Below are positions 31,701 through 42,335 of a DNA stretch of 64,000 bases, one piece after another. Within the stretch, counting starts at the first letter, position 1. Each line of letters opens with the position of its first letter. The position numbers were made by a program, and so were the translations under genes. The notes below the pieces were generated by a model. That model had not been told where the DNA came from and searched no databases. It was given only the letters and a program-made list of their open reading frames with translations. This DNA is from Poteriospumella lacustris (lineage: Eukaryota; Sar; Chrysophyceae; Chromulinales; Dinobryaceae), in contig SMOI01000021.1 of NCBI GenBank assembly GCA_008000375.1, positions 62,001 through 126,000 on the forward strand. Reading direction: 5' to 3'.

Positions 31701-34339
31701 ACGCGGTCACGGCCGACTTGAAGTGTCAGTGGACGAGCAGCGCGGACGGTGGCAGTTCGGGCAGCTGCGAGATGCGTCCGCCGCCCGGCGACTTCACCTT
31801 CACGATCATGCTGGCGCTGCTGACGATGATCGTGACCATTCCGGTGGACGTGTTGACCAGCCTGCCGCTCGACATGTTCTGCGGCAAGCGGCCTGACTGG
31901 ACCGTTTACCAGACCCAGAGCGGCCCGTCGCCGTCGTCCTCGAGGCTGTCCGCTGCCGACGACGACATCGCTCAGCCGGCGCCGAACGCTGCGGGTCAAG
32001 ACAAAGAGTCTCTTCAGGACGACAGTTCTGCCGCGTTCTCGACGGCTCCGCGTCGTCCGGGCAACGGCTTTGAGCAGCTGCTGGGGTATGCGCTGGCGGG
32101 ACAGGCCTCGACTGCACGTCCCTCGTCCAGCAGCTCGGCGCGGCGCCTGAACGCCGCGACAGAGGCCGCCAAGCTGCGTCGCGAAATCGCCAACTCGCAT
32201 TTGCTGCTGCTGCAGAGGCTGTACCACCAGAAGAGCCATTCGGGCGGCCCATCCGCCGAGGAGATCTTCAAGTGGACGCAGCAGCTGGACTCGCGCAACG
32301 AGACGCTGGTGCGCTACTTCGGCACCAAGCGACCAGAGCGACTGACGCAGAGCGCGGTGGAGCGGGTGCTGGTGGGTGCGCAGGAGGCACAGGAGGAGCT
32401 GGAGCGTACCAGCGTGCACATCCTGGGCGGCAAGAGCGACTCTAGCGTGCTCGATCACCTGCTGCTGCAGCAGTTCGTGCTGGAGCAGCTGTCGTCGTTC
32501 CAGCGGTGGATTCTGGTCTCGAAGCTGGGCTGCATGGACGACATCAGCGACGTCTTCGTGCACCCGGTGTCGTGGCTGCTGGCGTGGGCTGTGACGGCGG
32601 CCGTCATGCTCTTCCTGTTCTACTGGATCCTCGCGTGGGGCGTCTCGGACGGGCACGCGCTGTTCTCGGCGTGGGGCTGGAACTTCCTCACGGGCTGGCT
32701 GCAGGAGGTGCTCCTCATCAACCTCGTGAAGCTGTCCATCTTCTATTTCCTCGCTCGCAACGGCATCGTGCCGCAGATCCGCCAGGTCCAGCTCTACCTG
32801 CAGAAGAAGTACGCGCAGGAGATCGCGCCGTACCCGTCGACGTACACGCGTCGATCGGAGCGGTCGGCCTTCCCGATGCCCGTCGTGCAGTACGTCTCTC
32901 CGTTGCTGCGGGCCGTGCGCTTCTTGCCCTCGCCGTCGTTGTCCTCGCCGCTGCCCAGTGTCTGGCGTCTCCTCGACGAGCTGGACGACTACGACGTCAA
33001 TCGGTGCAGAGCGCCAGGTCTGCGCGGCAGTTTGGTGATGACGTGGCACGTGGTGCTGCTGCTGGTGGTGCCGGTGGTCTTCCTCGTGCTGGGTGAGCGC
33101 GTGGCGGACATTTCGCTGGACGCGGTGTTCCTGGGTCTGTCGTCGAGCTTCCTCCTCGCGAACCACCAACTGCTGCAGTTCGGCTGGGTGATGCTGGCCG
33201 TGCCGTACGTGGTGCTGGTCGCGTTCGTGCTCTGGCGGATGGGGCTGTTCCGCGAGGCGAAGAGGCGACACGCGACACGCGATGCTGCCACGGCGGCAGC
33301 GCTGCGTCTGCAGCCGTTCGCGACGCAGCTCAAGGTCTGGCTGCTGGACGGCGTGTACTGGCTGAACCCCGTGGTCCACCTGCGAGCGCATGCGGAGCGT
33401 ATGGCGCGACGGGAGCGGCTGTGGCGCCACAGCAACCGACCGTGGAGCATGCAGCCCCACCGTGGCCGCAGTGCGTCCCATTGGATCAGCACCGTAGAGC
33501 AGGCCACTGCCGCGGACGCGGCCTCCGCCATGGTGCCCTCGTCTGATTTGGTGGCCCGGCGACGCATCCTGCAGACGTGGTTCCCGGCGCTGGCCCAGCA
33601 GCACGTCGACCTCGATGCCGCCACCAGCGGCGAGAGCCAGCCGGCGGAATCGCCGTCGAAGGTGCCGACGTCGCTGCGCCATTTGCTGGGCCCGTTGACG
33701 CCGGCGGCGCAGGACCGCTGGTACTACCAGTACTGCGAGCACAAAGCGGCGGCTGCGAACAAAGGTGCCGAGGCGCTGATGCGTGCGCTACCAGCCGGCA
33801 CGCGAATCATGTCGTATCTGCGGCGCTACCATGCGCCCGTGAGGGTGGTGGCGCAGGCGTGGCAGCGGTTCCTCGCCGTGTGGGTCATCTACGCGCGTTC
33901 CGCCGAGGACGGCGGCAGTGACAAGGCAGTGGCGCGGGCTCGCAGGCCTCCACGTCGGTCGGAGGTGGACTACGATGCACCGATGTCGCTGGCAGGCGTC
34001 TTGCTGGTGCTGCAGGTGCTGTTCCCGCAGCAGTGTCGACCGGCGGGCCGCGTCTTACCGCAAGAGGAGCTGCAGGAGATCGTGTGGCACGCGCAGCTGT
34101 TCTTCCACGACGAACACGCGCAAGGACGGCGCAGCCTGCAGGAGGTGCAGGCTTGGTTCGCACACGTCTTCGCGTTCTATGGCCAGACGCGGGCCGAGCA
34201 GCACGCGCAGCGCCTCGGCGGCAGCTACTCGACGGAGTTCCTCCGCTATTTCAATCCCCCGCCACCTGCGGCCTCCGCGGCGATGGCTTTCTTCCAAAGC
34301 GTCACGTTCGGTGTCTTCGGCGACGCCGCGGCGGTGTGA
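22712..34339 (+). CDS. Giant surface receptor: four F-type-lectin-like domains, P/T/S linkers, REJ module, multi-pass polycystin-like C-half
   Basis: The main frame (22982-34339) has no ATG near its start. I infer exons 22712-22756, 22809-22923 and 22995-34339, giving about 3834 residues. Phase is kept across GTAAGC/AG and GTACGA/AG introns of 52 and 71 nt, and a signal peptide (MTPVFFQTFAVILLIVGALYF) results. In order: four about 130-residue galactose-binding-fold domains (starts 23363, 24236, 25109, 25979) with FDGDTSTFC and RxDx4R motifs of F-type lectins; mucin-like P/T/S linkers; a long region with the REJ signature (VVPRSYLLVGKY; PPQGGSLAVSP; TTFTVLTGGWVAYD); Cys-rich EGF-like segments near 29.7-30.0 kb; a GPS-like Cys motif near 30.9 kb; and about nine membrane helices from 31.08 kb on. 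REJ proteins include the sea-urchin sperm receptor for egg jelly and polycystin-1. No ion-pore motif is evident. Exact 5' exons are the weakest part. Confidence 0.75.
23363..24235 (+). repeat. 873-bp tandem repeat unit 1 (lectin domain plus linker)
   Basis: Exactly 291 codons. The linker half is essentially identical to units 2 and 3. The lectin half is the most diverged, with RQDGSQER replacing RxDCCxxR, but it keeps the His after FC that fits the fucose motif. Confidence 0.9.
24236..25108 (+). repeat. 873-bp tandem repeat unit 2
   Basis: Near-identical to unit 3; I count about five base differences over 873 bp. The lectin half has REDCCQDR but lacks the His after FC (FCASMF instead of FCHSV). 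Confidence 0.93.
25109..25978 (+). repeat. 870-bp tandem repeat unit 3
   Basis: As unit 2 but one Ala codon shorter at its end and with two substitutions in the linker. A fourth lectin domain (25979 to about 26375) follows with a different, shorter linker. Confidence 0.93.
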
Positions 34340-35065
34340 CCGTACGCCCATCTGTTTCTCTTTTTCTTTGCCTCTTTCATTGTTTTTCTTCATCGTTTGT
34401 TGGGTATTGGCTGTTTGTCGTCGTTGAACTGGGTCGGTCGGCACCGTCTGCGGTGCCGTCGACGGACGTTCGGAAGACTGCGAGCGCTGTCGGTTGGAGA
34501 GTACGACCGAGGCGCGCCGTGGTGTCTTCTCTCGTGAGGTGTTCTATTTTGTCTCTTGCGGCGTGTCGGTGGTCGTCAGCACCATCGAGCGCGCCTGCTC
34601 TGTCGCTCTGTCTGTTGCGTGTCGTGGGGGAGGTGCCCTGCGGCGTAGTTCTGCAGGCCAGTGCCTCCCCCCATCGCCGCGTTTACCGCTGCCATTTATC
34701 GCTGCTCATTTATTGCCTGTATTGTTTGTAATGTCCTCATACGCAATTAACGTCCAATTCATGAAGGCGGGGAGGGGGTGTGAAGTGGGCCATTCATTGA
34801 GGGGCACTTACGACGACGGGGCGCACAGCTACTCTGTGGCGGGTCAACGGCTACGAACTGGAGGCCTTGATGTCCAATGAATACGATCACGAAGCAAGGC
34901 GGAATCATAGTATTGAGCTCAAAGGTGATACAAAGTCAGCAACAACAGAAAAACGGTAGAGGGGGGCGGCGGCGGCGGCGGCGGTGAGCCCGGCGTGGCC
35001 ATGGGTGTTCAGCGGCCGGCCGTGCGTATTAATCTATCAACCACGCCGCCATCTGCTCGCGTCGC
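34340..35065. other. Convergent intergenic with A-poor 3' flank
   Basis: 34340 to about 34720 is rich in T, G and C and poor in A on the plus strand, as seen downstream of other genes here. The rest is mixed. A (GGC)n run lies at 34964-34984. No gene supported. Confidence 0.5.
34964..34984. repeat. (GGC)7 microsatellite
   Basis: Seven tandem GGC/GCG triplets preceded by a G run. Confidence 0.85.
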
Positions 35066-35919
35066 TTATTTGCAGAAGCATCTGCCATCTGCAGAATCGC
35101 ACGCACAGGCGCTGCCGGAGCAGCACGTGACTTGTGGGCCGTAGTAATAGTTGGCCGTGTCCTTGTCGACGGCGCCGCACACGCCGCCGCGCTGCAGACA
35201 CGTGGGGTTGTGCGCGTTGCCCAGCACCTCACCGAACTCGTTCGTCTGTGTCCACTGCGTGAAAATGGACATGTCCATGTTCCAGGCGGAGCCGGTCCAC
35301 TGCGCCCAGATGCTGTGGTCCTCGTACTCGCAGCCCGTGTTGGGGTGCACCAGCAGGTTGAACTGGCCGCGGTTCTGGGCGAACCACGGAACCACAGCAC
35401 CGAAGTAGTGCACGGGAACGAAGGCGCCTATCAAAACACAGGGATTAACACCATGGACAGGGCCCGCACATCAAGCGACTTGAGACTTACTCCACTCGCC
35501 CACAGCGAACGGACCCAGCGTGTCGTTGGTCAAGTCGTGGTCGTAGATGAAGCAGAAGCGACCGTTGTCTGTGTCCACACCAGTTTAAGACCTCCGCCAC
35601 CGACCAATGAAAGAGAGCGAATGAGCTTACCGTAGCGACCAGAGGGTTCGACGTCGGTTCCTTGACAAATCGGATCGTCGCCCAACAACGGTGCGAAATG
35701 CTTCAACGCCACGTCGCGGAAGTTTTGGACGTCCTTGATCTGCTGGTCACTGGTCAGCATGTAGGTGACGTGAACGTGGAACGAAAGGGGCGTGGGAGTA
35801 TTGTGACAGTCGACATTGGGCTGCAGCTTGGCAAACGATGGCTGATAGGGATAAGCCGACGCCAGCGCGCAAAACAGCGCCGCAACAGCGAAGTGCAAAT
35901 ATTTCTGGACCAAACTCAT
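35066..35919 (-). CDS. Secreted DOPA 4,5-dioxygenase-like protein
   Basis: Three exons on the minus strand: 35919-35631, 35568-35491 and 35427-35066, giving 242 residues. Introns of 62 and 63 nt have GTAAGC..CAG and GTAAGT..TAG borders and keep phase. The joined protein matches the DOPA 4,5-dioxygenase family: FHVHVTYM (HxH metal site), CFIYDHDL after the first splice, PVHYFGAVVPWF and LLVHPNTGCEYEDHS (two more His). The family cleaves the ring of DOPA/catechols extradiol-style, giving betalamic-acid-type products in fungi and plants. Unusual here are a signal peptide (residues 1-22) and a C-terminal extension of about 50 residues with eleven cysteines (CLQRGGVC, CCSGSACACD, CFCK). Both suggest a secreted, disulfide-stabilised enzyme, where relatives are normally cytosolic and lack the tail. 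Confidence 0.88.
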
Positions 35920-36083
35920 CTCAAGCGTGCTGTGTGTAATTGTACTGTGATGCTGTCAAAAACAGATAAAGCAGGTGGAAGACTTCGCAACTCGCAACGA
36001 GCGCCCAAAGACGAAGAAGATGGTCAACCTCAACAAGCACCGCCCAGCTCCCCAAAGTCTGTGTACTCGGCAAGGCAAAAATC

Positions 36084-36089
36084 AAAAAA
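36084..36089 (-). terminator. Pol III terminator of tRNA-Glu
   Basis: Six T on the minus strand, 6 nt after the tRNA 3' end. Confidence 0.75.
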
Positions 36090-36095
36090 GAGAAT

Positions 36096-36166
36096 TCCCT
36101 ATCGGGGAATCGAACCCCGCTCCCAGCCTTGAAAGGGCCGTATCCTAACCGATAGACTAATAGGGA
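36096..36166 (-). tRNA. tRNA-Glu (anticodon TTC)
   Basis: 71 nt, folds completely: acceptor TCCCTAT/ATAGGGA, D arm GTCT..GGAT, anticodon stem CGGCC/GGCTG with loop CTTTCAA, T arm CGGGG/CCCCG. The B box GGTTCGATTCC is perfect. No intron and no encoded CCA, as expected for a eukaryotic nuclear gene. Confidence 0.97.
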
Positions 36167-36333
36167 GGATGACAGCGGAGTCGCAGCCAACAATAGAAAG
36201 CTTATGTATGTTGTGGCCCTGTTGTGGATCACACGACTCGTCAAGCAATATCAGCATCGTACCGGAATTTGATTTAGTTAGTTTCATATTCGTTCTCTTT
36301 CATCCCATGATACGTGTGTAAGTACTATTATAG

Positions 36334-37572
36334 ATGGGGGCTTGCAATAGTAAAGGCGACGACAAAGGGAAGAAACAATATTCTGCCCCGGATATCGTCT
36401 ACAATGACGCCGGTCATCATTCCAACATTGCAGTTCATCAGGGTTCTGTTCTGGGCATTACTTCCAGAGGAAATTTGATAGCAAGCTGCGGTGATGATAA
36501 AATGATCTCATTGTCCGATCGGAAGCTCCTTCAGAGTAGGAGTGCAGATCTCTACCATCCGACTAGCCTCTCTGGACACGAGAAAGCCGTTAACAGAGTG
36601 CATTTTGATAGTCATAACGGTCTCCTCTATTCAGCTTCAAGGGATCTATCGATTCGATTGGTAAAACCACGTATTGCATCTTCGCACTAAGACTTCTCCA
36701 ATGTCTCATCATCATGATTTCTATAGTGGGATGCAAGTGGTGACGAATCGCCCGCAAAACACGTTCATACTATCCCTAATTCGCACACTTTGAATGTATC
36801 GTCGGTTGTGTCTCATCCATTTCACAATAACCGCCTTTTCTCTGGAAGCAGAGACTATTCGGTCAAGGTTTGGGATGTGAGTCGGGCCGTTGACACCGCA
36901 TCTGAAGTCGCGGCCGGGACGTCGGTCGTTGAAGCCGTGGCCGAGTATCACGCTCCTCGAAACATCGTAACGGCGCTGACGACTTGCGCTTACGAGACAA
37001 ATCTTCTTTACCAAGGCTCAGAAGACTTGTGCGTTCGAGTGTGGGATTTGCGCCAGTCGTCTGCGACGGTTCCGGCCATTCATCTGACCGGCTACGTGTA
37101 TTTTCCCTTGTGCTTGGATCGACAGCAACAAGACGGTGAATACCTCCTCGCATCTGGCACAAAAGGATTCAACTCAGTAGGATGCGGGGTCATGGTGTGG
37201 GACATGAGGAACACTGCCAAGCCGCTCTTCGAGTTCAAGGGACCCTCACAGGACGTGACCGGCGTGCAGTTCTCGAAGAGCTCCAGACCGGGAAAGAGCC
37301 ATTTGATATACTCGGTGTGCAAAGACGGGTCATTCATGGTGTGGGATTCTAAACGCCTAGAACAGGTCGGTTGCTATCGTTTCGAAGGGAATAAGCTGTT
37401 GTCTTGTCTGTCCGTGCTGCACAGCAGCGAGGGCGATGCGGATGCGGAGGAAGTCGCCGTCGGTGCTATGGACGGCAGCGTCTCTATTTTGAGCGTAGCA
37501 GCCGACGGAGACAATTCCGAGTACATCGTCCGGCCGATCGTATCCACTAAAGTCACTGTGGAGGCCGATTAA
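36334..37572 (+). CDS. WDR31: WD-repeat protein, WDR31-like
   Basis: Two exons, 36334-36660 and 36727-37572, split by a 66-nt intron (GTAAAA..TATAG) with phase kept; 390 residues. The protein begins MGACNSKGDDKGKK, an N-myristoylation signal with a Cys for palmitoylation, resembling the MGKQQSK start of animal WDR31. Six to seven WD repeats follow (SGHEKAVNRVHFDS..LYSASRDLSIRLWDASG across the splice; GSRDYSVKVWDV; GSEDLCVRVWDLR; GVMVWDMRN; VCKDGSFMVWDS). The NIVTALTTCAYE..LLYQGSEDL segment and the long block before VMVWDMR agree with WDR31. In animals WDR31 helps intraflagellar transport and ciliary signalling. The family call is from motif order alone. Confidence 0.75.
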
Positions 37573-37781
37573 CGGGCAGTAGAGTGCAGTTGCTGTGTAT
37601 ATATGTAAATGAAAAATGATGGTTATATGCAAAGAGCATCTACAGCGCTACACGATGCTTCAATACGGGGGAAAATGACGTTCGTGCTCCTTTTGGGATA
37701 AAGAATCACGGAAACAGTTTGGTTGGCGTTGATTCCGCGGAATGTTGACCGTTTTGGCCGTAATTCGTCTGGTGACCGCGA

Positions 37782-38879
37782 TTAATGGAACAGGGCCTTT
37801 CCGGGGGTTCCCTTCGACAGCCAGAAGCTCATGAGAGTACTTTGACGACTCTGGGGCGAAGCCGTGGGGTCGATCTCGGGCACAGCTGCGTTGCTAAGCA
37901 ATGGGGTTTTCTTCGCGCTTTTGTTGGCAGTCGTTGCCAGCGTCTTTCTGGAGGTCGTGAGGGGCGTGCTGGCGCCGGTGAGCGACTTCTCGGGCTTCAT
38001 GGCGGTCGAGGGAGGAACAGGGGGCACATTGCACTGCGCCTCCAAGTCGTAGTCTTCGTAGCGCCAGTGAACTTGGTTTCCAACTTTAACTTCAGGTGAA
38101 AGGAAGTGGACGTGGGAATTGGCCGGCGCTGGCTTCTGCGCGGAGGTGTGCCAGCTGTCGTCGGCATCTTCGTAGCTCTCGTAGTACTGAGGGTCGTAGT
38201 TCTCCTCGTCGTCCCGGCAAGGCGTTTGGAAGGCGCTGTTTCCCTCTTGGGCAGGTGTCTTTTTGCCTGCTGGGCTTTGGAAGCTAAGTCTATGAAATCA
38301 TCCATTGTAAAATCTGATGAAGCGCTCGAAGAACGTGCCCAGTGAGACTTACCCCCAATTCACGCGATAACCAGTGCCATTGGTGACAGGAGTCTCTGCC
38401 TCAAAAATAGTCTTCTTGCCCTGTGGGGTAGGTAAGCCTTGGAGGCGCATGGCAGACGAGAACGAATCAATCAAGCTCGAGATTGAGGCCCCCGTTTGGG
38501 CGCTGTCCTGTTGGACATTCTGTTTTCGGATCGGCTTATCGAAGACATCCTCGCCGTCCTCAGTAGGAGCTTCCGCATCAAATTCCACCTCTTTGATCGC
38601 CACATTAGTCTTCGATGCCTCCTCGGAGGCCATGAAGGGAACAGAGGCGAAGAGTTGGATGTTGATGGTTGGTTGGGGAACTTGAACGTCAGCGTCATCG
38701 TTGCCAATCTCGACCACCGCAGAACCTTCCTCAGGAGATGAAGGAGCAGCAGATGCTTCGGCGATTAGGGCAATCAAATCATCCTTCTTCTTGTTGGCTG
38801 GGACTCCAAACTCCTTAGCGATGGCTTGGAGCTCGCGATACGTCATCGCGCTGAGTGCGTCTTCAGTGTAGACAGGCAT
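37782..38879 (-). CDS. SAP-like domain protein with C-terminal PIP box
   Basis: Exons 38879-38353 and 38289-37782, separated by a 63-nt intron (GTAAGT..CATAG), phase kept; 344 residues. Residues 7-42 (LSAMTYRELQAIAKEFGV..KKDDLIALI) form a SAP-like helix-extension-helix, a DNA-binding fold found in chromatin and repair proteins. The middle is acidic and low complexity with two similar short blocks (TPQGKKTIF; SPAGKKTPA). The C-terminus carries QSTLMSFW (37844-37821), a perfect PCNA-interacting box (Q-x-x-h-x-x-aromatic-aromatic). The protein as a whole is not one I recognise. A role at replication forks or in repair is an inference from these two motifs. Confidence 0.75.
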
Positions 38880-39188
38880 TGGTGGTAACGATTCGCACTG
38901 ATAATGCGGTTCAATTTAATGGTGTGAGCTTCTTTTAAAGTGCTTTCTTTGTTTCTTCCCGTTCCATTGCATTGGAGTGTTTTAGCGATAAGATCACGGT
39001 CAGCGTATCGAGCGCCAACCCAACGGTCACTCTTTCCCCAGACTAACACAGCAACACAAACCCAAAACTGGATGACACACATACCGTACCGGCCGGACAA
39101 CAACCGGACTACTACTAGCAGTATCGAATAAATCGGTTTGAGGGCGATGCAACTGAGGCGAAACAAATTAGGAGTTTTTTCTTTTGAC
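38880..39188. other. Intergenic
   Basis: Upstream region of the SAP/PIP gene and 3' flank of the Yaf9 gene. Nothing coding seen. Confidence 0.5.
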
Positions 39189-40342
39189 TTATGATGGAAC
39201 GGCTATTTGAAGAGCGGCAGTCATTGCCGGTTCATCTACATCCATCGCTGAAGAAGTGTCCACCGCGCTATTGTTTCCTTCGTCTTTCGTTGAATCCGCA
39301 GAGGCCGTCTTGGCCTGCTGACCGGTCGGCTCCATTTTTACTTCTATGTCGCCGGGGAGAGCGCTCGCATTGGCATCTTTCTTTTGGCCTTGTTTTTGCT
39401 GTCCAGACTGCTTTGTTTTCGTTGAGGAAGCCTTCGTCGATGAAGTTGTTCCAGGTACTGGGGCCGAATACCCTTGCTGCGCGTCCACAACTTGTGTTTC
39501 ACAGTCAACCAAACGTCGCTTCGTTTCCAACAATTCTCTTTGAATATGTTGATGGATGCTCAAAAGCATCTCCATATCCATGGCATCGTCGAACATGACG
39601 TAATGTTCAGGCCAAGCTGTTGTGGTTACATTCGGATTGGGGGGAAGAGGAGGCGCACCCGATGTAGCGTTTGATGAAGAAGACGCTGCTGCTGCAGCCG
39701 CCGCTGCCGCTGCCGCTGCTGCACTCTTACTACTTCCGCCGTATTGCATGAGCATCGAGTGAAACTTTGTGAAGGGATTGCAGAAAACGATCTCGTCGTA
39801 ATTTTCAGAGACGACTGGCTTCTTGGGGTTCAGCTGATGAGCAGGGTTCGGCGGATACAGTCGTAAATGATGGAACAAGTCCACCGGTTGCTCGTTCGAA
39901 TCTTTGAAATAGATGCGTATCCCGGCCTCAAATTCACCCCATCCGGTTTCAGTGATTTGAAAGGGAGCTTTCGTGACCTCTACGAGAAGGATGCCGCATG
40001 GTCAGCACCTGAAAGACAAGAGCAATTTTGTTCGTGTGTACCTCTAACAGGTTGCGCAAAGCTGGGATGCAGAGTGAATGCGACCTTTGAAACGAAGGCA
40101 GATAAGTCCTCGTCTTGTGGACCCCTAACGTACAGAGTCCAACTGTGAGTTTGATATTCCTGTGCCTTTTTACCCAAGTAGAACGCAATTGAGCCTGGGG
40201 CATCCAAACATATTTTTGTTAGGGTCAGAACTTGCAGAGATACGAATCTCCATTCACACTTACCGTAAACGATCGGGCAGGCAACGAATGTGTTTGGAAG
40301 ACGCTTGTCAGCAGTCTCGCGACTGCTACTGGGAGCTGCCAT
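39189..40342 (-). CDS. YEATS4: YEATS-domain protein, Yaf9/GAS41 type
   Basis: Three exons: 40342-40264, 40194-40042 and 39979-39189; introns of 69 and 62 nt with canonical ends and phase kept; 340 residues. The YEATS domain is complete across the splices: [65 protein letters not shown] and [11 protein letters not shown]. This matches YEATS4/Yaf9, the histone acyl-lysine reader shared by SWR1/SRCAP and NuA4/TIP60 complexes. A poly-Ala run of about 14 residues and Ser-rich stretch follow the domain, then a helical segment of the type that binds the complex ([19 protein letters not shown]). The true start is the ATG at 40342. Confidence 0.93.
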
Positions 40343-40842
40343 GATAGCGACAGTTATCAAGAATGGAGCAGACCTTTGAGGGAGGCTGGTCCGAGAAAGA
40401 CTCCAGACTATGTCTTGTTTGATAAGCCATTAAATCTGAATCAATCGATTGATTGACGATATAGCAGAGCGTTCACGTCGTCGACCTACAAGAAAAAGGG
40501 GGATCCCGACTATTTTCGTGAAGTTCCGAGAAAAGGTGTTATCGCGATGACGATGACGACCATTCTTGACTGCTGAATGAATGTCTGAATGTCCACAAGG
40601 ACATGGACTTGTTCCGGCCTTAATCACCAAAATCGCAGGCTTAATCACACAAACACTCTTGGACACCATTGTGCCTTCCTATGAAAACAGTATACAGTGA
40701 AGCCGCTTCTCCCGAGCGATCCGAACGGGTTGCAAGCAGTGAATGCTGCCCCAAAAGGATTGACGATCTCAGAGCGAAAAGTACTGAAAACAGAGTTTTA
40801 TTTACAGATACAGCCGAGGGGGGGAGTGACTTGTACAGCGCA
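40343..40842. other. Intergenic
   Basis: Between the Yaf9 start and the WDR92 stop, both minus strand. It should hold the Yaf9 promoter. No conserved frame. Confidence 0.5.
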
Positions 40843-41913
40843 CTAATACTTTGACAGCTTGGTAACAATGAAACATCGTACCGTTTGATCCAAACACGAC
40901 AAAACACAGAGGCCCTCTTTGTCTGGACTCCAATCAAGGGATACGATTGGCTGCGTTGATATTACTTTCGAATTGAGCAATTCCACAGTTCCCGCCACAC
41001 CCATCGGAACATTGTCTTTTCCGACAATTTGCCGGGCACGTGGATATTGGTATCGGTACATATTGAAGCCGCCATTTCCACCTCCAGTCATGAACAAATC
41101 GCGATTTTGAGGCAAATGACGCACACACCACACTGTTGCTTTGTGAGCGCGCTCAGCAAGACAGGCGAAGCCGTCGGTGGGGTGTTGCGTGCGCATATCA
41201 AAGACGCGAAATTTTGACTCCAACGTTGTGACGGCCATTTTATTCATCTCGATGTCTTTGCGGTCAAATTCCACACATGTAACGCCATTTCCAACATTCG
41301 TCTCGTATCGCATAGCGTTCATCCGCAAGTCGAAAAGCTTCACATCGCCGTTGTCGTAACCAGCTGCGATGCAGCGCTCTTCGTCACTGAACGCGTTGCC
41401 AAAAGCAACAGTCCAGCAATCTCGAGCAGCTTGTCCTTCATCTGGCTCCAAAGCCAGAACTGGCTCAGGAACACGCGTGTCCCACAGCCGAACACAACCA
41501 TCTCTACCGCCTGTAACTACTTCTGGGGCACCGTATCCTATTTCCAAACCACCGCAGCCATCAATCGCATTGATGATTGACGTGTGGGCCTGCTGGCTGA
41601 AAATTGGTTTGTCAATATTTTCCAAATCGTATACCACCAGCTTGCCGGAATGGTCGCCAGTTGCCAAGTGACGGTCTTCAAACGAAGAAGCACCGAAAGT
41701 TCCGCACTTAATACCTGATGCGACCTTTCCTTCCAGCTGAGTTTCAAGATCGCCATTATTAAGTTGATAAACATTAATAGCACCCTTCGCGTTTGGGTGA
41801 ATGCCCAACGTGACGAATCGTGCCGAGAAGGGAACCCACTTCGTGTCGTAGGGAGTGAAGTTCAAACCGCGATTGATGTGTTCAATGATCTGGGGCGCAT
41901 CCGTTGTGTCCAT
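40843..41913 (-). CDS. WDR92: WDR92 / DNAAF10, dynein arm assembly factor
   Basis: 356 residues, single exon, from the ATG at 41913; the start PQIIEHINRG aligns with the animal start PQIIAHIQKG and the length agrees within one residue. The frame is open further upstream without an ATG. Near-signature blocks are IKCGTFGASS, IINAIDGCGGL, GAPEVVTGGRDG, RDCWTVAFGNAF, AAGYDNGDVKLFDLR, VFDMRTQHPT, VRHLPQNRDLF and a C-terminal ISTQPIVSLDWSPDKEGLCV. WDR92 is a beta-propeller cofactor of the R2TP/prefoldin-like chaperone and is needed to preassemble axonemal dyneins in the cytoplasm, so it marks a motile flagellum. Confidence 0.95.
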   Translation of the reverse strand: MDTTDAPQIIEHINRGLNFTPYDTKWVPFSARFVTLGIHPNAKGAINVYQLNNGDLETQLEGKVASGIKCGTFGASSFEDRHLATGDHSGKLVVYDLENIDKPIFSQQAHTSIINAIDGCGGLEIGYGAPEVVTGGRDGCVRLWDTRVPEPVLALEPDEGQAARDCWTVAFGNAFSDEERCIAAGYDNGDVKLFDLRMNAMRYETNVGNGVTCVEFDRKDIEMNKMAVTTLESKFRVFDMRTQHPTDGFACLAERAHKATVWCVRHLPQNRDLFMTGGGNGGFNMYRYQYPRARQIVGKDNVPMGVAGTVELLNSKVISTQPIVSLDWSPDKEGLCVLSCLDQTVRCFIVTKLSKY

Positions 41914-42335
41914 TTCTAACTGATGTTGATTGACTTTGAAGCTGTAGTTTCGAGGTGAAATATTTTGCGTTGACAACCAAGTTTGTGAATGAAAATGGTT
42001 CGGCTGTTCTTGTCGAAGTTCGAAATCTGAATCGAAGCTGCTGGCACTGCGGCGGCGGTGGGTGGGCTGCAAAACGGCTGAGTTGAAACGGGTGCCGACT
42101 ATAGACCTCCAAACTTAGCGATCAATCAACCATAACAGTCTTAACTAGTCGGTGAAATTTCTCGGTGTCGCGACACCACTGAGACATGAACTGTCTGCGC
42201 TGCCGCCGCATGTGGCAACGTTATTCGTCTTCTTTTTGCTTGGAAATGGTGTAAGAATTTGGACTCATCTGAAGGATCTGTGCAAGTCGGAGTCATCCCC
42301 ACTCACTTCATTGGTTTATTTGAATATCCTCAGCC
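41914..42335. other. Divergent promoter region WDR92 / NDUFS7
   Basis: Open frames here are extensions or shadows. Presumed to contain both promoters. Confidence 0.5.

Larger units (their letters stand above)
35920..36333. other. Intergenic with tRNA-Glu
   Basis: Divergent region between the dioxygenase gene and the WDR31-like gene. Apart from the tRNA and its terminator I see nothing coding. Confidence 0.6.

Noticed and set aside
31379-33742. 787-codon minus-strand frame opposite the giant receptor
   Set aside because: The composition is dominated by Arg, Gln and His, as expected for the complement of the coding strand. The sense strand has membrane helices here.
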